64,000 nt of DNA from Candidatus Latescibacterota bacterium (lineage in GTDB: Bacteria > Latescibacterota > UBA2968 > UBA8231), in assembly GCA_022827835.1 (NCBI GenBank), contig JAJEIO010000017.1, forward strand, positions 62,001-126,000. The letters run 5' to 3'. The notes below the pieces were generated by a model. It did no database searches and was not told the DNA's origin. It was given only the letters and a program-made list of their open reading frames with translations. Below, in pieces: positions 19,401-27,195 of this stretch. The stretch's first letter is position 1. Every line of letters starts with the position of its first letter. Made by a program: the position numbers and the translations under genes.

Positions 19401-20863
19401 TTGGCGATGAGCAGGTCGCGCCGCGCGCGTGGATGTCGGTATCATCGCTGGCGTCGTCTTACCGAGTTGAGCGGGATGGCGCGGAAGAGCGAGCGGTCGG
19501 GGTCTGGGGGTTTGTTGGGCTAGCGGCGCAGGAAGAGAATTTGCTCGGGCCGGAGGTGGTGGCCGGGCGGTGGCTGCGGCCCGGGGAAGAGGACGCCTGT
19601 TTGTTGCCGGTGGGATTGGCGGATTCTTTGGGGGTCAGCGCCGAGGGATTGGAGCGGGTACGGGTTTTTGGGGAGGTGTTTCGGGTGGTTGGGTTGCTCG
19701 CGGATGACGCGCTGGACCGGCTCGATCTGAACGGCGAGCCGCTGACTCCGTTGGATCCAGAGGCGCAACAGCCTTCGGAAGCAGAAGTGGGACGTGGACA
19801 GGGGGGGAAGTTGCAGCCGTTTGCCCATTTGCCCGCGTCGGCGACGCCGGTCTTGCCGTTTGCCGCGCTGATGCGGTGGGATGGGGTGCGGCTGGCGTCG
19901 GTGGGGATCCGGTTGGATGGGACTACGGAGGAGATTCGCAGTGTGCTGGTAGAGTTGGCGGAGACCTTGGATTTGAACCTGTTCGCCGGTCTCGGGGGAC
20001 AACGCTTGCTCGTCAATTCGGTTGGGGTGGCGTCGGTGTCGGGATGGGGGTCGCTGATCGTGCCGCTGCTGATCGCCGGGTTGATCGTGTTCAACACCAT
20101 GCTCGGGGCGGTGTACGAGCGGACGCAGGAAATCGGCACCTTTAACGCGGTCGGCTTAGCACCTGGACACGTTAGCGGGTTGTTTATGGCGGAAGCGGTG
20201 GCGTTGGGCGTGGTCGGCACGGTCGCTGGCTATTTGCTAGGGCAAGGAGCGGCGCAACTTTTGGCCCAGGGGGGATTTTTGCCCGGCTTGGAACTGAATT
20301 ACTCGTCGCTAGGGGCGGTGCTCACCGTTGGCGCGATTGCGCTGTTGGTAGTGGCGTCGGCACTCTATCCGGCGCGCATGGCCGGGCGGATCTGCACGCC
20401 GGGCATTGAACGGCGATGGAAGCTGCCGGTCGTCAGAGGCGAGCATTTGCACGTGCAACTGCCCTTCTCACTGGCGCGGCGCGAAGCGCTCGGCATGGCG
20501 GCGTTTCAAGCGGAATCGTGGGCGGCCAATCAGGAGCAATCGATCGGGGCGGGATTTTACGTCGAAGCCTTGGAGGTGGAGCAGGTGGGAGAAAAGGTGC
20601 GGGTGGCGGCGCGGGTGTGGTTGGCTCCGTTTGACCAAGGCGTGGTGCAAGAGACCGCGATGGAGATAGAGCCGGGGGCGGACCCGAACTATTGCGACAT
20701 TCACGTTGACTTGGCGTTGGCGGCTGGCGATCTGGCGACTTGGCAGCGCGTGGTGCGCACCTTTTTGGACGATGTGCGCAAGCAGTTCTTGATCTGGCGC
20801 ACCTTGGACGCGGAGAGCCGCCGCTACTACGCCGAGCAGTTGCCGCAGTGGGAGCGGGGATGA
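16442..20863 (+). CDS. M28-like peptidase domain fused to FtsX/MacB-type permease
   Basis: This 1473-residue protein starts at TTG behind GAGGACG. An N-terminal hydrophobic signal/anchor (AFLLLLLVVLTSPALA) is followed by a PA-like insert (about 125-235) and an M28 aminopeptidase fold (about 235-460: VVFLAAHYDAVSP). The zinc motifs are altered: the GADDNASG-type aspartate is absent (APGAEQAASAAALLELA), and the GEE glutamates are replaced (LLWTAGHFQNMAGMRHF). The domain is probably not catalytic. A beta-rich region (about 520-610) and three membrane helices (about 800-885) follow. The C-terminal half is FtsX-like, with one helix near 925, a large extracytoplasmic domain, then three helices (about 1200-1315: NTMLGAVYERTQEIGTFNAVGL). 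No ABC ATPase gene is adjacent. A lipoprotein or peptide export role is conjecture. Confidence 0.8.
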   Translation: MVALFRLEYKPRGQASGPRCLGAFLLLLLVVLTSPALAVESEREARLRRTVEAFAETASRMTGYPGATAAREWLVAELEGLGIAEIYRHEFPVLVPIDEGFWLECAGERLELFGVWPNLVRTPTLPVEGIEGQLVYGGDGSRLEGQPVAGRIVLLDYVSGTAWVDAFHLGAAAVVFLESAGAHRKEAEQKFLDVPADLPRLYARKDVAERLQVLEESRAQVRLRGRMAWREVTAQNLVAVIPGQDATLGEEVVFLAAHYDAVSPVPALAPGAEQAASAAALLELARGFAERPPKRTVALLWTAGHFQNMAGMRHFAPLLLAAAGQWEGEVEETALLQRLSALETRFLVGLDLSSHSPRLGAFRPREPYRVSLLAPPITERLLRLVTAYEDSALGGKRVLVNGLKQDFARQGLGGMGLTVPLDAAVAALAGCPALAFCTVNDSRARFDSPDDDPGAVRFDWLGDQVALLQGVLPVLINDPDLEPWAWGNDAFGTIGGEVVHYGPRSYLPDQPTVGALVRLRLRHPTLAGVRPDFWAAADDSGRFAIPGVESGIIYTKPVRLEAYGLDAETGMVTDAPDWGINGERKLPGRALTVTMDSAEDEVQIVTAPLRGTALFGIFDPRNLLTLERVQAIDAALEAEPVVYGACLPLTAPEMELFSYVNRVGSWTEPVGVIFTQPSERFKAVMATGRYGLGRRLLLLNGTEDTPSGVGYAVDGKGRIVETVYRVAADMHVLNGERIDRLERHGVRNGRLAAFYERSAGLLAEAEAARAEHRHQDFFDRARRAWALAAAAYRDVERTQAGVVQGALFLLAVLIPFAHFAERLAFGFADLRRQVFGYFALFLVGFVALRYVHPAFELSISPAIILLGFVILALGILVTFLGMSRLNRELQELSNRRGQIAVQRSGAVLTSVAVGLAHLRRRPWRTGLTCATLVLLTFSVLSFTSVRAALHTNWIAIGADAAYEGALVRMPGWQTMELEGYDLLRDWFGDEQVAPRAWMSVSSLASSYRVERDGAEERAVGVWGFVGLAAQEENLLGPEVVAGRWLRPGEEDACLLPVGLADSLGVSAEGLERVRVFGEVFRVVGLLADDALDRLDLNGEPLTPLDPEAQQPSEAEVGRGQGGKLQPFAHLPASATPVLPFAALMRWDGVRLASVGIRLDGTTEEIRSVLVELAETLDLNLFAGLGGQRLLVNSVGVASVSGWGSLIVPLLIAGLIVFNTMLGAVYERTQEIGTFNAVGLAPGHVSGLFMAEAVALGVVGTVAGYLLGQGAAQLLAQGGFLPGLELNYSSLGAVLTVGAIALLVVASALYPARMAGRICTPGIERRWKLPVVRGEHLHVQLPFSLARREALGMAAFQAESWAANQEQSIGAGFYVEALEVEQVGEKVRVAARVWLAPFDQGVVQETAMEIEPGADPNYCDIHVDLALAAGDLATWQRVVRTFLDDVRKQFLIWRTLDAESRRYYAEQLPQWERG

Positions 20864-20866
20864 ACG

Positions 20867-21700
20867 TTACGCGGGAACTGGAAAATTGGGCTTGCCATAG
20901 ACCATGTTGTGAAACACCTGCCAGAAGGATTCGCCTTGGCACCGAATTGTAACGTCGTCCACGCGCTCAACCCCTTCTGGCACGGAAAGACGATCGGGAT
21001 CAGGGTGCGTTACTTCCACCACCACCGGACGTTTTGCAATGAGCGGTTCGATGTTTTGGGCGACCGCGATGGCTTCTTGAACGCGCGTCTTAATCAGGGC
21101 GCGGGCGTCTGTTGGTGCCATGTGCAGGGCACATAATTCTCCCAGCCCTTCTTTTACAGGTGCAGTGACAATGCCGTGGACCCAGCGCTCGGATTCGGTG
21201 CAGGCGTGCAGATCGCCCGCGGTAAAGACCCAGGGAATGCTTAGCTGACCACACAAATACGCCGCCATTTCCATCTCGCCGACTTCGGTGCCATTGACGC
21301 GATAGACCATATCTTGGCTCATCGAATGGGCGAGGCAGCCGTTGGGCGTGCCGGTCATTGCGTGCATGCCCACTTGGATCAAGGCGTCAAATTTAGGTGA
21401 TAAGCCTGGCAACCAGCACGGCCGTTTGACACCCTGGACCAGTTTTACGCCTGAGATCAATTTTTCGGACAAAATCGTGCGCCCCGCCCCATGCGCGTCA
21501 TTGATGATGACTTCTTCGACACCTGCTGCAAATAAGCCTTCGGCCGCGGCGTTGACTTCGCCGGTCAACAAGCGCTGCATCTCGGCGCGGTCGTACACGC
21601 CTTTGGCCGTTGTCGCATCGTCCCGGTGCCTTGGGTCCCAATCATCGACGCCGGCCACGCCTTCCAAATCGGTCATCATATAAACGGATTTTACGCGCAT
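20867..21700 (-). CDS. M55 family metallopeptidase (DppA-like D-aminopeptidase)
   Basis: This 277-residue protein matches the zinc D-aminopeptidase DppA, which removes D-amino acids such as D-Ala from short peptides. Visible motifs are TDLEG near residue 10 (metal ligands D and E), VIINDAHGAGR near 64 with the metal-binding His, VGMHAMTG near 108-116, and a conserved E in GTEVGEMEMAAYLCG near 135-150. DppA forms a decameric ring, so it should be cytoplasmic; no signal peptide is seen. GGAGA precedes the ATG. It is divergent from the permease pair at 21946-25817, which fits uptake and cleavage of cell-wall or D-amino-acid dipeptides. It meets the FtsX fusion tail to tail with a 3-base gap. Confidence 0.88.
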   Translation of the reverse strand: MRVKSVYMMTDLEGVAGVDDWDPRHRDDATTAKGVYDRAEMQRLLTGEVNAAAEGLFAAGVEEVIINDAHGAGRTILSEKLISGVKLVQGVKRPCWLPGLSPKFDALIQVGMHAMTGTPNGCLAHSMSQDMVYRVNGTEVGEMEMAAYLCGQLSIPWVFTAGDLHACTESERWVHGIVTAPVKEGLGELCALHMAPTDARALIKTRVQEAIAVAQNIEPLIAKRPVVVEVTHPDPDRLSVPEGVERVDDVTIRCQGESFWQVFHNMVYGKPNFPVPA

Positions 21701-21945
21701 GGGATTCTCCTATTGTTGGGATATTTTGCGTCCTGCGAATTCACCTTCGTTAGCATCAGCCAGATCGCCCAATACGAAATGGCCTCTCTCCGCAACGGTC
21801 AAGTAGCCGATCTTGAGGACAGCCGCTAAAGCTCTGGTGAGGCTTTCTGGCGCGGGGTCTTTAGTCTAATGTATGTAGGTGTCAATATGAGATGGTCTAA
21901 AATGGCGACTAGGACAACGCAAGGAATGATAGAAAGATTTACGAG
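21701..21945. other. divergent intergenic region
   Basis: This 245-base gap separates the M55 gene (minus) from the permease gene (plus) and must hold both promoters. No convincing -35/-10 pair was found on either strand. A frame with gene-like codon use is open on the minus strand (complement 21710-21865, ending LADANEGEFAGRKISQQ), but it has no start codon behind a ribosome site and a stop just upstream. It could be the tail of a lost gene. Confidence 0.3.
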
Positions 21946-23850
21946 ATGGCCGCGCTGCGCTTAGCCGCGCTCATCATCGGCATCACGGTTGCAAGCGGGT
22001 GGTTGCTTCAGCGCGTCGAGTTGCTGTACAACGGCCCGTATTTGGCCGGGGCCGGGGGTGCGCCGGGGGCGCAGGTCTTTTTCGCCGTGCCAATAGGGGC
22101 TTTGGCCGCCGTTACCTTAATGCGGCGCTGGCTTGGCCCGGGGGATCGGGCGGTGCTTTACGCCGCGCTGGTAATTGGGGTGTCGGCGACCGCTTCCGGC
22201 TTGATGCACCGGTTTTTGCCGGGCTTGGTGACGGGTTTCTATGGGGGCTTTGCCCAGCCGACTGGTCCTTATTACCGCTTTTTGAAAGTTGTCCCGGACT
22301 GGTTGGTGCCGGGTGGGCCGAATGAGGCACCGGCCATCGGGGCGTTTGAGGGCGGCGCGGCCGTGCCTTGGGTGGCGTGGCTGTGGCCGCTGGCGATGTG
22401 GAGTGTGTTTTTCGGCGCATTCTTTTTGACCTGCTTTTGCTTGGTGTGGCTGTTGCGGCAGCGCTGGTTGGAGACTGAGCGGTTGGGGTTTCCGCTGCTC
22501 GAAGTACCCCGCGCCCTCATTGCCGGAGATCTGTTTGGCCAGCGGCTGTTTTGGTGGGGCGCGTTGGTGCCGGTCGTGCTGTTGGGGATCAATGGGTGGC
22601 ATCACTACATGCCGAGCGTGCCCGAGATCACCACGAGATTGGCAATGGAGCATTTCCTGCTCGACGATCCGTGGAAAGCCATGGCCCCTTTTGAGTCGCC
22701 GTTCCACTTCGAGTTTGTCCCCTTGTTGGTGGGCGCGGCGTTTCTCGCACCCGTGGAAGTGTCGTTCAGCACGTGGTTTTTCTATCTGCTCACCCGCGTG
22801 CAATTGCTGGTGGCCCATTTCCTCGGGCGTTCGGAATATCGCGGCGACTTCATTCCCGGGCACGGATCGCCGTGGCTAGATTGGCCGAGTCACTTCCCTT
22901 TCTTTATGACGCAGGCGCGCGGCGGCTTGCTGTTTTTGGGGCTGTTCAGCTTGTGGTCGGCGCGGCGGGCTTTGGCGGCGGCAGTCTCTTGGCGCAGTCC
23001 GGCGACGTGGGGGCTGGTGGCTGGGCTGTTGATGCTGTGGGCGTGGACTACGGCTTTGGGGGTGCCGCCGCTGATGGGCATTGCGGCTTTGGTGCTGGTG
23101 TTGCTGTTGGCGTTGACGTTTGCGCGGCTGCGGATCGACGGGGGCCTGCCCATTGTGGGGATGCCGCAGATTGTGGGCTATCTGTTCTTCGTGGTCTTGG
23201 GGACCGGCGCTGGGCATTTTGCCGATGAGACCTACATGGGCTTTGGTTTTTTGGCGGTGTTTGGCTTTACGATGATTGGGATCTGGCCCGCCCTGCAATT
23301 TGAGGGGCTGAAGTTGGCCGAGATCCACGGCGTGTCGCCGCGCCGCTTGATTTGGGGAATGGCCTTGGGGTTAGCCGTTGGGTTGGGGGCCGGCTATGTG
23401 TTTTCGCTGGAGACGATCTACGAGCACGGACTGTTTGCCTTGCAGGAACAGGGCGGCGCGCGGTCTGAGGCGCGCATTGGCCGCTACTACAACTACCTGT
23501 TCAAAGACGCGGGCACGGTGGATGGGGGCACGGACTGGGTGCGCTTGGGATTTCACGCGGTCGGGGCGGGCTGTACCTATTTCTTGGCGTTGATGCGCCA
23601 GCACTTTCTGCGCTGGCCCTTGCATCCGATGGGCTTTGTGTTTGGCACGGGTTTTGGCTGGCTGGTGTGGGGGTCGGTGTTGTGCGGCTGGCTGTGTAAG
23701 TGGCTGGCGGTGCGCTATGGCGGCGCGCAAACTTACCGGCGGGTCATGCCGTTTTTCCTGGGGATGATTTGCGGCGAGGTAGCGATGCGGCTGGTGTGGG
23801 CCGCGGTCGCGCTATTACAAGGGGAAATGGGAGGTGGATACCGACCGTGA
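21946..23850 (+). CDS. large multi-pass membrane protein, DUF6785/DUF6784-like permease (paralogue of 5028)
   Basis: This 634-residue protein has about 14 hydrophobic segments and is a paralogue of the protein at 5028. Shared landmarks are LETERLGFPLLEVP near 176, FSTWFFYLLTRVQ near 273, FLRWPLHPMGF near 560 and GWLCKW followed by MPFFLGMICGE near 585-620. The family is uncharacterised and only distantly OPT-like. The start has a weak ribosome site, so an alternative start cannot be excluded. Its TGA overlaps the GTG of the next gene (GTGA), which couples the two membrane proteins; they may form one two-protein transporter. It is divergent from the M55 D-aminopeptidase gene, suggesting small peptides as cargo by inference. 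Confidence 0.75.
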   Translation: MAALRLAALIIGITVASGWLLQRVELLYNGPYLAGAGGAPGAQVFFAVPIGALAAVTLMRRWLGPGDRAVLYAALVIGVSATASGLMHRFLPGLVTGFYGGFAQPTGPYYRFLKVVPDWLVPGGPNEAPAIGAFEGGAAVPWVAWLWPLAMWSVFFGAFFLTCFCLVWLLRQRWLETERLGFPLLEVPRALIAGDLFGQRLFWWGALVPVVLLGINGWHHYMPSVPEITTRLAMEHFLLDDPWKAMAPFESPFHFEFVPLLVGAAFLAPVEVSFSTWFFYLLTRVQLLVAHFLGRSEYRGDFIPGHGSPWLDWPSHFPFFMTQARGGLLFLGLFSLWSARRALAAAVSWRSPATWGLVAGLLMLWAWTTALGVPPLMGIAALVLVLLLALTFARLRIDGGLPIVGMPQIVGYLFFVVLGTGAGHFADETYMGFGFLAVFGFTMIGIWPALQFEGLKLAEIHGVSPRRLIWGMALGLAVGLGAGYVFSLETIYEHGLFALQEQGGARSEARIGRYYNYLFKDAGTVDGGTDWVRLGFHAVGAGCTYFLALMRQHFLRWPLHPMGFVFGTGFGWLVWGSVLCGWLCKWLAVRYGGAQTYRRVMPFFLGMICGEVAMRLVWAAVALLQGEMGGGYRP

Positions 23851-25817
23851 CGGCTAACGATCTAACTAGCTATCGCGACCTGATGCAGCCCCCGACGCGC
23901 TTCCGCGAGGGCTTTACCATGCGGACTGTGGCCGGGGCGTTCTTCGTCGGCTTTATCATGATGCCCGGTGCCATTTACATGGGCCTGATTGCCGGCGCAT
24001 CGCTCGGCGCGGCCGCCGAGTGGGTGACCATCATCCTGTTTTCCGAGTTGGCGCGGCGTTCCTTTTCCGCGCTGACGCGCCAGGAGATTTACCTGATCTA
24101 CTACATTGCCGGTGGTCTGGCTGGCGTCATTGGCGGCACCATGCTGGCCGGGGGGCCGTTTGGGCAACTGGTGTGGAACCAGTACCTCGTGCAATCGCAG
24201 GCTGCGGCTGGTTTTGGCATTGCCGAGCACATCCCGGAATGGGTCGCGCCGCCGATTGGTTCCGATGCGCTGATGGGGCGCAGCTTTTTGCACCGGGCGT
24301 GGATCCCGCCAATGGTCGTGCTGGTCGCCTCGCAGTTTTTGTCGCGGGTCGAGTGGTTCACGCTTGGCTACATCCTCTTTCGCGTCACCTCTGATGTGGA
24401 GCGCTTGCCCTTTCCGTTGGCACCAGTCGCCGCGCAGGGCGCGACGGCTCTGGCCGAGGCCGACGAGGGGCAGGATAGCTGGCGGTGGCGGGTTTTCTCA
24501 GTGGGCATGGGGATTGGGTTGCTGTTCGGCGCGGTGTATGTGGGGTTGCCGGCGCTGACTGGATTGATCGCCAGCGATCCCATCGTCCTGTTGCCCATCC
24601 CCTGGATCGACCTGACGCGCACTACGGAGACCATTCTGCCGGCTGCACCCTTGGGCATTGGCACGGACTTGGGTTTGGTGTTGTTGGGGATGGTGCTGCC
24701 GTTTTGGATCGTCGTTGGCACGTTTGTCGCGGCCATGGTCCACGCCTTGGGCAGCCCGATTCTCTACCACGCGGGCATGTTGACGCACTGGCGACCGGGC
24801 ATGGACGCGATTCTGACGAACTTTGCCAATGACATCGACGTGTGGATGAGCGTGTACATTGGCGCGGGCGCGGCTGTGGGCGCGATTGGCTTGGTACACG
24901 CCGTGCTGTCGGTGCGGGCCTCGCGCCGTCAGGGCGGGCACCGTCCGTTGCGGGATACGCCGGTCGGTCGGGGCGACTTCCCACTGTGGATAGCGATTGG
25001 CGGATACGTCCTATCGACGTTAGCCATGATTTGGCTCTGCGTGTTGCTGCTAGAAGACGACGAGTTTCCGCTGATCTTTTTGCTGCTTTTTGGCTTCGTG
25101 GTGACGCCGGTGATTTCGTATGTCAATGCGCGCATGGCCGGGCTGACGGGACAGTTGGTCAGCTTTCCGCTGCTGCGCGAAGGCGCTTTTATTTTGAGCG
25201 GCTACAAAGGTATTGATATATGGTTCGCGCCTATTCCATACTCCGATCACGGCCGGCGCGCCCAGCTCTTCCGCGAAGTGGAGCTGACCGGGACGCGCTT
25301 CTCGTCGATTCTCAAGGCCGAGCTGTTGCTGTTGCCGCTGAGTTTGGTCTGCGGCTTTGTGTTTTGGTCGCTGGTCTGGCAGATGGAACCTATCCCCTCG
25401 CCGACCTTCCAATACGCGCAGACGTATTGGCATCTCATTGCGCTGCGCCAGTGCTTGTGGTACTCGGCGACGTTGGGCGGGGAGACGCTGTTTGATCAGG
25501 CGATTAAGGGGTGGTGGATCGCGGGGAGTTTTGTGATGGCTGGGGGGCTGTTTGGGGTGATGTCGTGGTTGGGGTGGCCGATTTCGCTGGTGTACGGATT
25601 TGTGCGCGGCCTTGGGGGGCTGCCGCATTTGCTGATCCCGGAGATGGCCGGTGCCCTGCTGGCCCGCTATTGGCTGGAGCCGCGCTTTGGGACGCAGCAG
25701 TGGCGGCAATACGCGCCGGTGTTGTTGGCGGGGTATGCGTGTGGGATGGGTTTGGTGGGGATGTCCGCGGTGGCGATTGCGTTGATATCCAAGTCGGTGA
25801 CGCAGTTGCATTATTGA
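23847..25817 (+). CDS. OPT-like multi-pass transporter
   Basis: This 656-residue membrane protein has about 14-16 hydrophobic segments, beginning with FFVGFIMMPGAIYMGLIAGASLG after a short cytoplasmic N-terminus. The pattern, including VEWFTLGYILFRVTSDVERLPFPLAPV near 165-190 and LPHLLIPEMAGALLARYW near 595-615, resembles proteins annotated as peptide transporters/OPT-like. I chose GTG at 23847 because it overlaps the previous stop as GTGA and has GGGAGG about 10 bases before it; the frame is open further upstream without a ribosome site. It is coupled to the permease at 21946, with which it may assemble. It ends 10 bases from a convergent FemAB-like gene. Confidence 0.72.
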   Translation: MTANDLTSYRDLMQPPTRFREGFTMRTVAGAFFVGFIMMPGAIYMGLIAGASLGAAAEWVTIILFSELARRSFSALTRQEIYLIYYIAGGLAGVIGGTMLAGGPFGQLVWNQYLVQSQAAAGFGIAEHIPEWVAPPIGSDALMGRSFLHRAWIPPMVVLVASQFLSRVEWFTLGYILFRVTSDVERLPFPLAPVAAQGATALAEADEGQDSWRWRVFSVGMGIGLLFGAVYVGLPALTGLIASDPIVLLPIPWIDLTRTTETILPAAPLGIGTDLGLVLLGMVLPFWIVVGTFVAAMVHALGSPILYHAGMLTHWRPGMDAILTNFANDIDVWMSVYIGAGAAVGAIGLVHAVLSVRASRRQGGHRPLRDTPVGRGDFPLWIAIGGYVLSTLAMIWLCVLLLEDDEFPLIFLLLFGFVVTPVISYVNARMAGLTGQLVSFPLLREGAFILSGYKGIDIWFAPIPYSDHGRRAQLFREVELTGTRFSSILKAELLLLPLSLVCGFVFWSLVWQMEPIPSPTFQYAQTYWHLIALRQCLWYSATLGGETLFDQAIKGWWIAGSFVMAGGLFGVMSWLGWPISLVYGFVRGLGGLPHLLIPEMAGALLARYWLEPRFGTQQWRQYAPVLLAGYACGMGLVGMSAVAIALISKSVTQLHY

Positions 25818-25827
25818 GACCCGTCCG

Positions 25828-26811
25828 TCAGCCGCGCAACGCTTGGCGAAGGCCAAAAGCGCGCTTGACCCACCCACTCTTATATCCCTCCACCGCGTAG
25901 TACGGCACGAGGTCGCAGCCAAAGCCGCGCTTGAAAAAGGCGATGCTCGGCATGTTAGCGCCGACGAAGTCAAAGCAGTTGTGATCAACCGCGTCCCAGT
26001 ACTGCCAGTACAACAGCGAGATAGCACCCGTGTGGTTGTAAGCGGGGTCGGCTCCTGCGGCCCAGGCATAGGTGGTGTCGAAGCCTTCGACAAAGGCGAC
26101 GATCGCGGCTGGTCCGTCTGGGGAGGCGATTTCGTACGCTTGGGCTAGGCCAGCCGCTAAAGCTGCGGCGACAAAGCGTTCAGCCAAGACTGCGGCGATT
26201 GGGGGGGCGTCGGCTTGGTTGGCGTAGATGGCTTCGTACTGCCGCCGAAACAGTGCGACATCGCTGGTGGGCCGCAGTTGATAGCCGAGTTTTTCAGCCT
26301 TGCGAATGGCGGTGCGCGTACGGCGCTCGATTCGCTCCCAGAGTGCGTTGCTGTCGCCGAGCGGCAGCCGATAGGTATAGCGCAGGTGCGCGTACCAGCC
26401 CTGCCAAGTGAAGGGGCGCACATCGGCGATGGTCGGCGCGTGGACTAGGAAGACGCGGTCGTAGTGCTTGGCGAGATGGTCCGTCAGGTGCGTGCAAGCG
26501 CGGTGTTGGGCTGCTTCGGCTTTGGCTGGTCCTTTGCCAGCGATCGGGGCGAGGAGTAGGCCGGTGTAGGGCGTCAGCTCTGGGGTTTCGAGGCGGTAGA
26601 GACCCATGCGGCGACGAGCCAAGCCGCTGATACCGGCGACGAGGCGGTCGTTGCGGTAGCAGCCGAGGCGGTGGACTTGACCGCCGGTGGCGGCCGCAGC
26701 ACAGCGCAGCCACGCGCTGGTGGAAAATACCGTGCCGCCGACGGCTTGGCGGACGAAGGCGTCCCAAGCGGTGTCGTCGGCGACGAGGCGGATTTCAAAG
26801 GTGTCGGCCAC
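25828..26811 (-). CDS. FemAB/GNAT-fold acyltransferase-like protein
   Basis: The 327-residue protein resembles the GNAT-fold acetyltransferases of the FemAB/CelD type. Its N-terminal half contains the landmark GGTVFSTSAWLRC near residue 25. The C-terminal half carries RTRTAIRKAEKLGYQLR near 170, AIVAFVEGFDTTYAWAAGADPAYNHTG near 230-258 and a final DFVGANMPSIAFFKRGFG strand. The R-x3-R-K-A segment followed by LLYWQYWDA is typical of this family. Relatives add amino acids or acyl groups to peptidoglycan or polysaccharides. The substrate is unknown, though an envelope role would fit the neighbouring D-aminopeptidase locus. It is divergent from the branched-chain operon. Confidence 0.7.
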   Translation of the reverse strand: MADTFEIRLVADDTAWDAFVRQAVGGTVFSTSAWLRCAAAATGGQVHRLGCYRNDRLVAGISGLARRRMGLYRLETPELTPYTGLLLAPIAGKGPAKAEAAQHRACTHLTDHLAKHYDRVFLVHAPTIADVRPFTWQGWYAHLRYTYRLPLGDSNALWERIERRTRTAIRKAEKLGYQLRPTSDVALFRRQYEAIYANQADAPPIAAVLAERFVAAALAAGLAQAYEIASPDGPAAIVAFVEGFDTTYAWAAGADPAYNHTGAISLLYWQYWDAVDHNCFDFVGANMPSIAFFKRGFGCDLVPYYAVEGYKSGWVKRAFGLRQALRG

Positions 26812-26881
26812 AGGAGATTTCGCAATTGGGATTTAACATGCAAGGTAAATTGGGGCAGGACGGGCGATTGCGCCATACAGC

Positions 26882-26910
26882 TTGACATTCCCCTTTGCGC
26901 GCCGTATATT
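26882..26910 (+). promoter_or_regulatory. near-consensus sigma70 promoter of the ilv-leu operon
   Basis: TTGACA (26882-26887, full consensus) and TATATT (26905-26910, five of six) are spaced by exactly 17 bases. They lie 48 bases before the leader-peptide ATG and about 290 before ilvC. The long untranslated leader, strong promoter and leader peptide are the classic layout of an attenuated amino-acid operon. Confidence 0.75.
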
Positions 26911-26957
26911 GGAACCTTTCTAAATTGAACGCTAACTTCTTGGCTTACTTAGGTTTA

Positions 26958-27074
26958 ATGACAATGAGCGCGCCGTCCCAGTTCCCGCGTATTTTCCGCC
27001 CGACGCCAGTATGGGCGCGCCTCCGACTTCTCCTCCTCGACTTACTGCTTATTATTGGCCGACCGGTCAAGTAG
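26958..27074 (+). CDS. branched-chain amino acid operon leader peptide
   Basis: This 38-codon frame is too short for ordinary gene calling. It begins at ATG 26958 (AGG five bases upstream; a second in-frame ATG lies two codons on) and ends at TAG 27072-27074. Codons at 27021-27056 read LRLLLLDLLLII: eight leucines and two isoleucines in twelve residues, with a Val shortly after. It sits between a strong promoter and ilvC-leuA-leuC-leuD-leuB. In the known ilv/leu attenuators, ribosome stalling at such codons under low charged Leu/Ile-tRNA changes the RNA fold and switches the operon on. The frame, codon content and position are directly visible; the regulatory role is inferred. Confidence 0.78.
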   Translation: MTMSAPSQFPRIFRPTPVWARLRLLLLDLLLIIGRPVK

Positions 27075-27192
27075 GCTTCGCTCCTCGTTCCACGTTTAAC
27101 AGCCCAATTAACGGACGAAGCCGCTGCAACAAGCCGGCTGTCAGCTAACTATGTCTATAAAACAATCTCAACGCCCTCAGTGAAGGAGAATT
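27026..27192 (+). promoter_or_regulatory. putative attenuator RNA of the ilv-leu operon
   Basis: Two mutually exclusive pairings follow the leader frame. GGCTTCG (27074-27080) pairs with CGAAGCC (27116-27122), and AGCCG (27119-27123) pairs with CGGCT (27135-27139); the two share bases 27119-27122. The Leu-codon run contains TTCTCCT (27028-27034), an exact complement of AGGAGAA (27184-27190), the ilvC ribosome site. No hairpin followed by a T run is present. The switch may therefore work on translation start or through Rho rather than a classical terminator. Confidence 0.4.
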
Positions 27193-27195
27193 TTT

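Noticed and set aside
21710..21865. Open minus-strand frame of about 51 codons before the M55 gene
   Set aside because: Codon use looks gene-like, but there is no start codon with a ribosome site and a stop lies just upstream; too weak to call even as a remnant.
27116..27180. Intrinsic terminator in the ilvC leader
   Set aside because: Hairpins exist but none is followed by a T run, so I do not call a terminator; the regulatory mechanism is left open.
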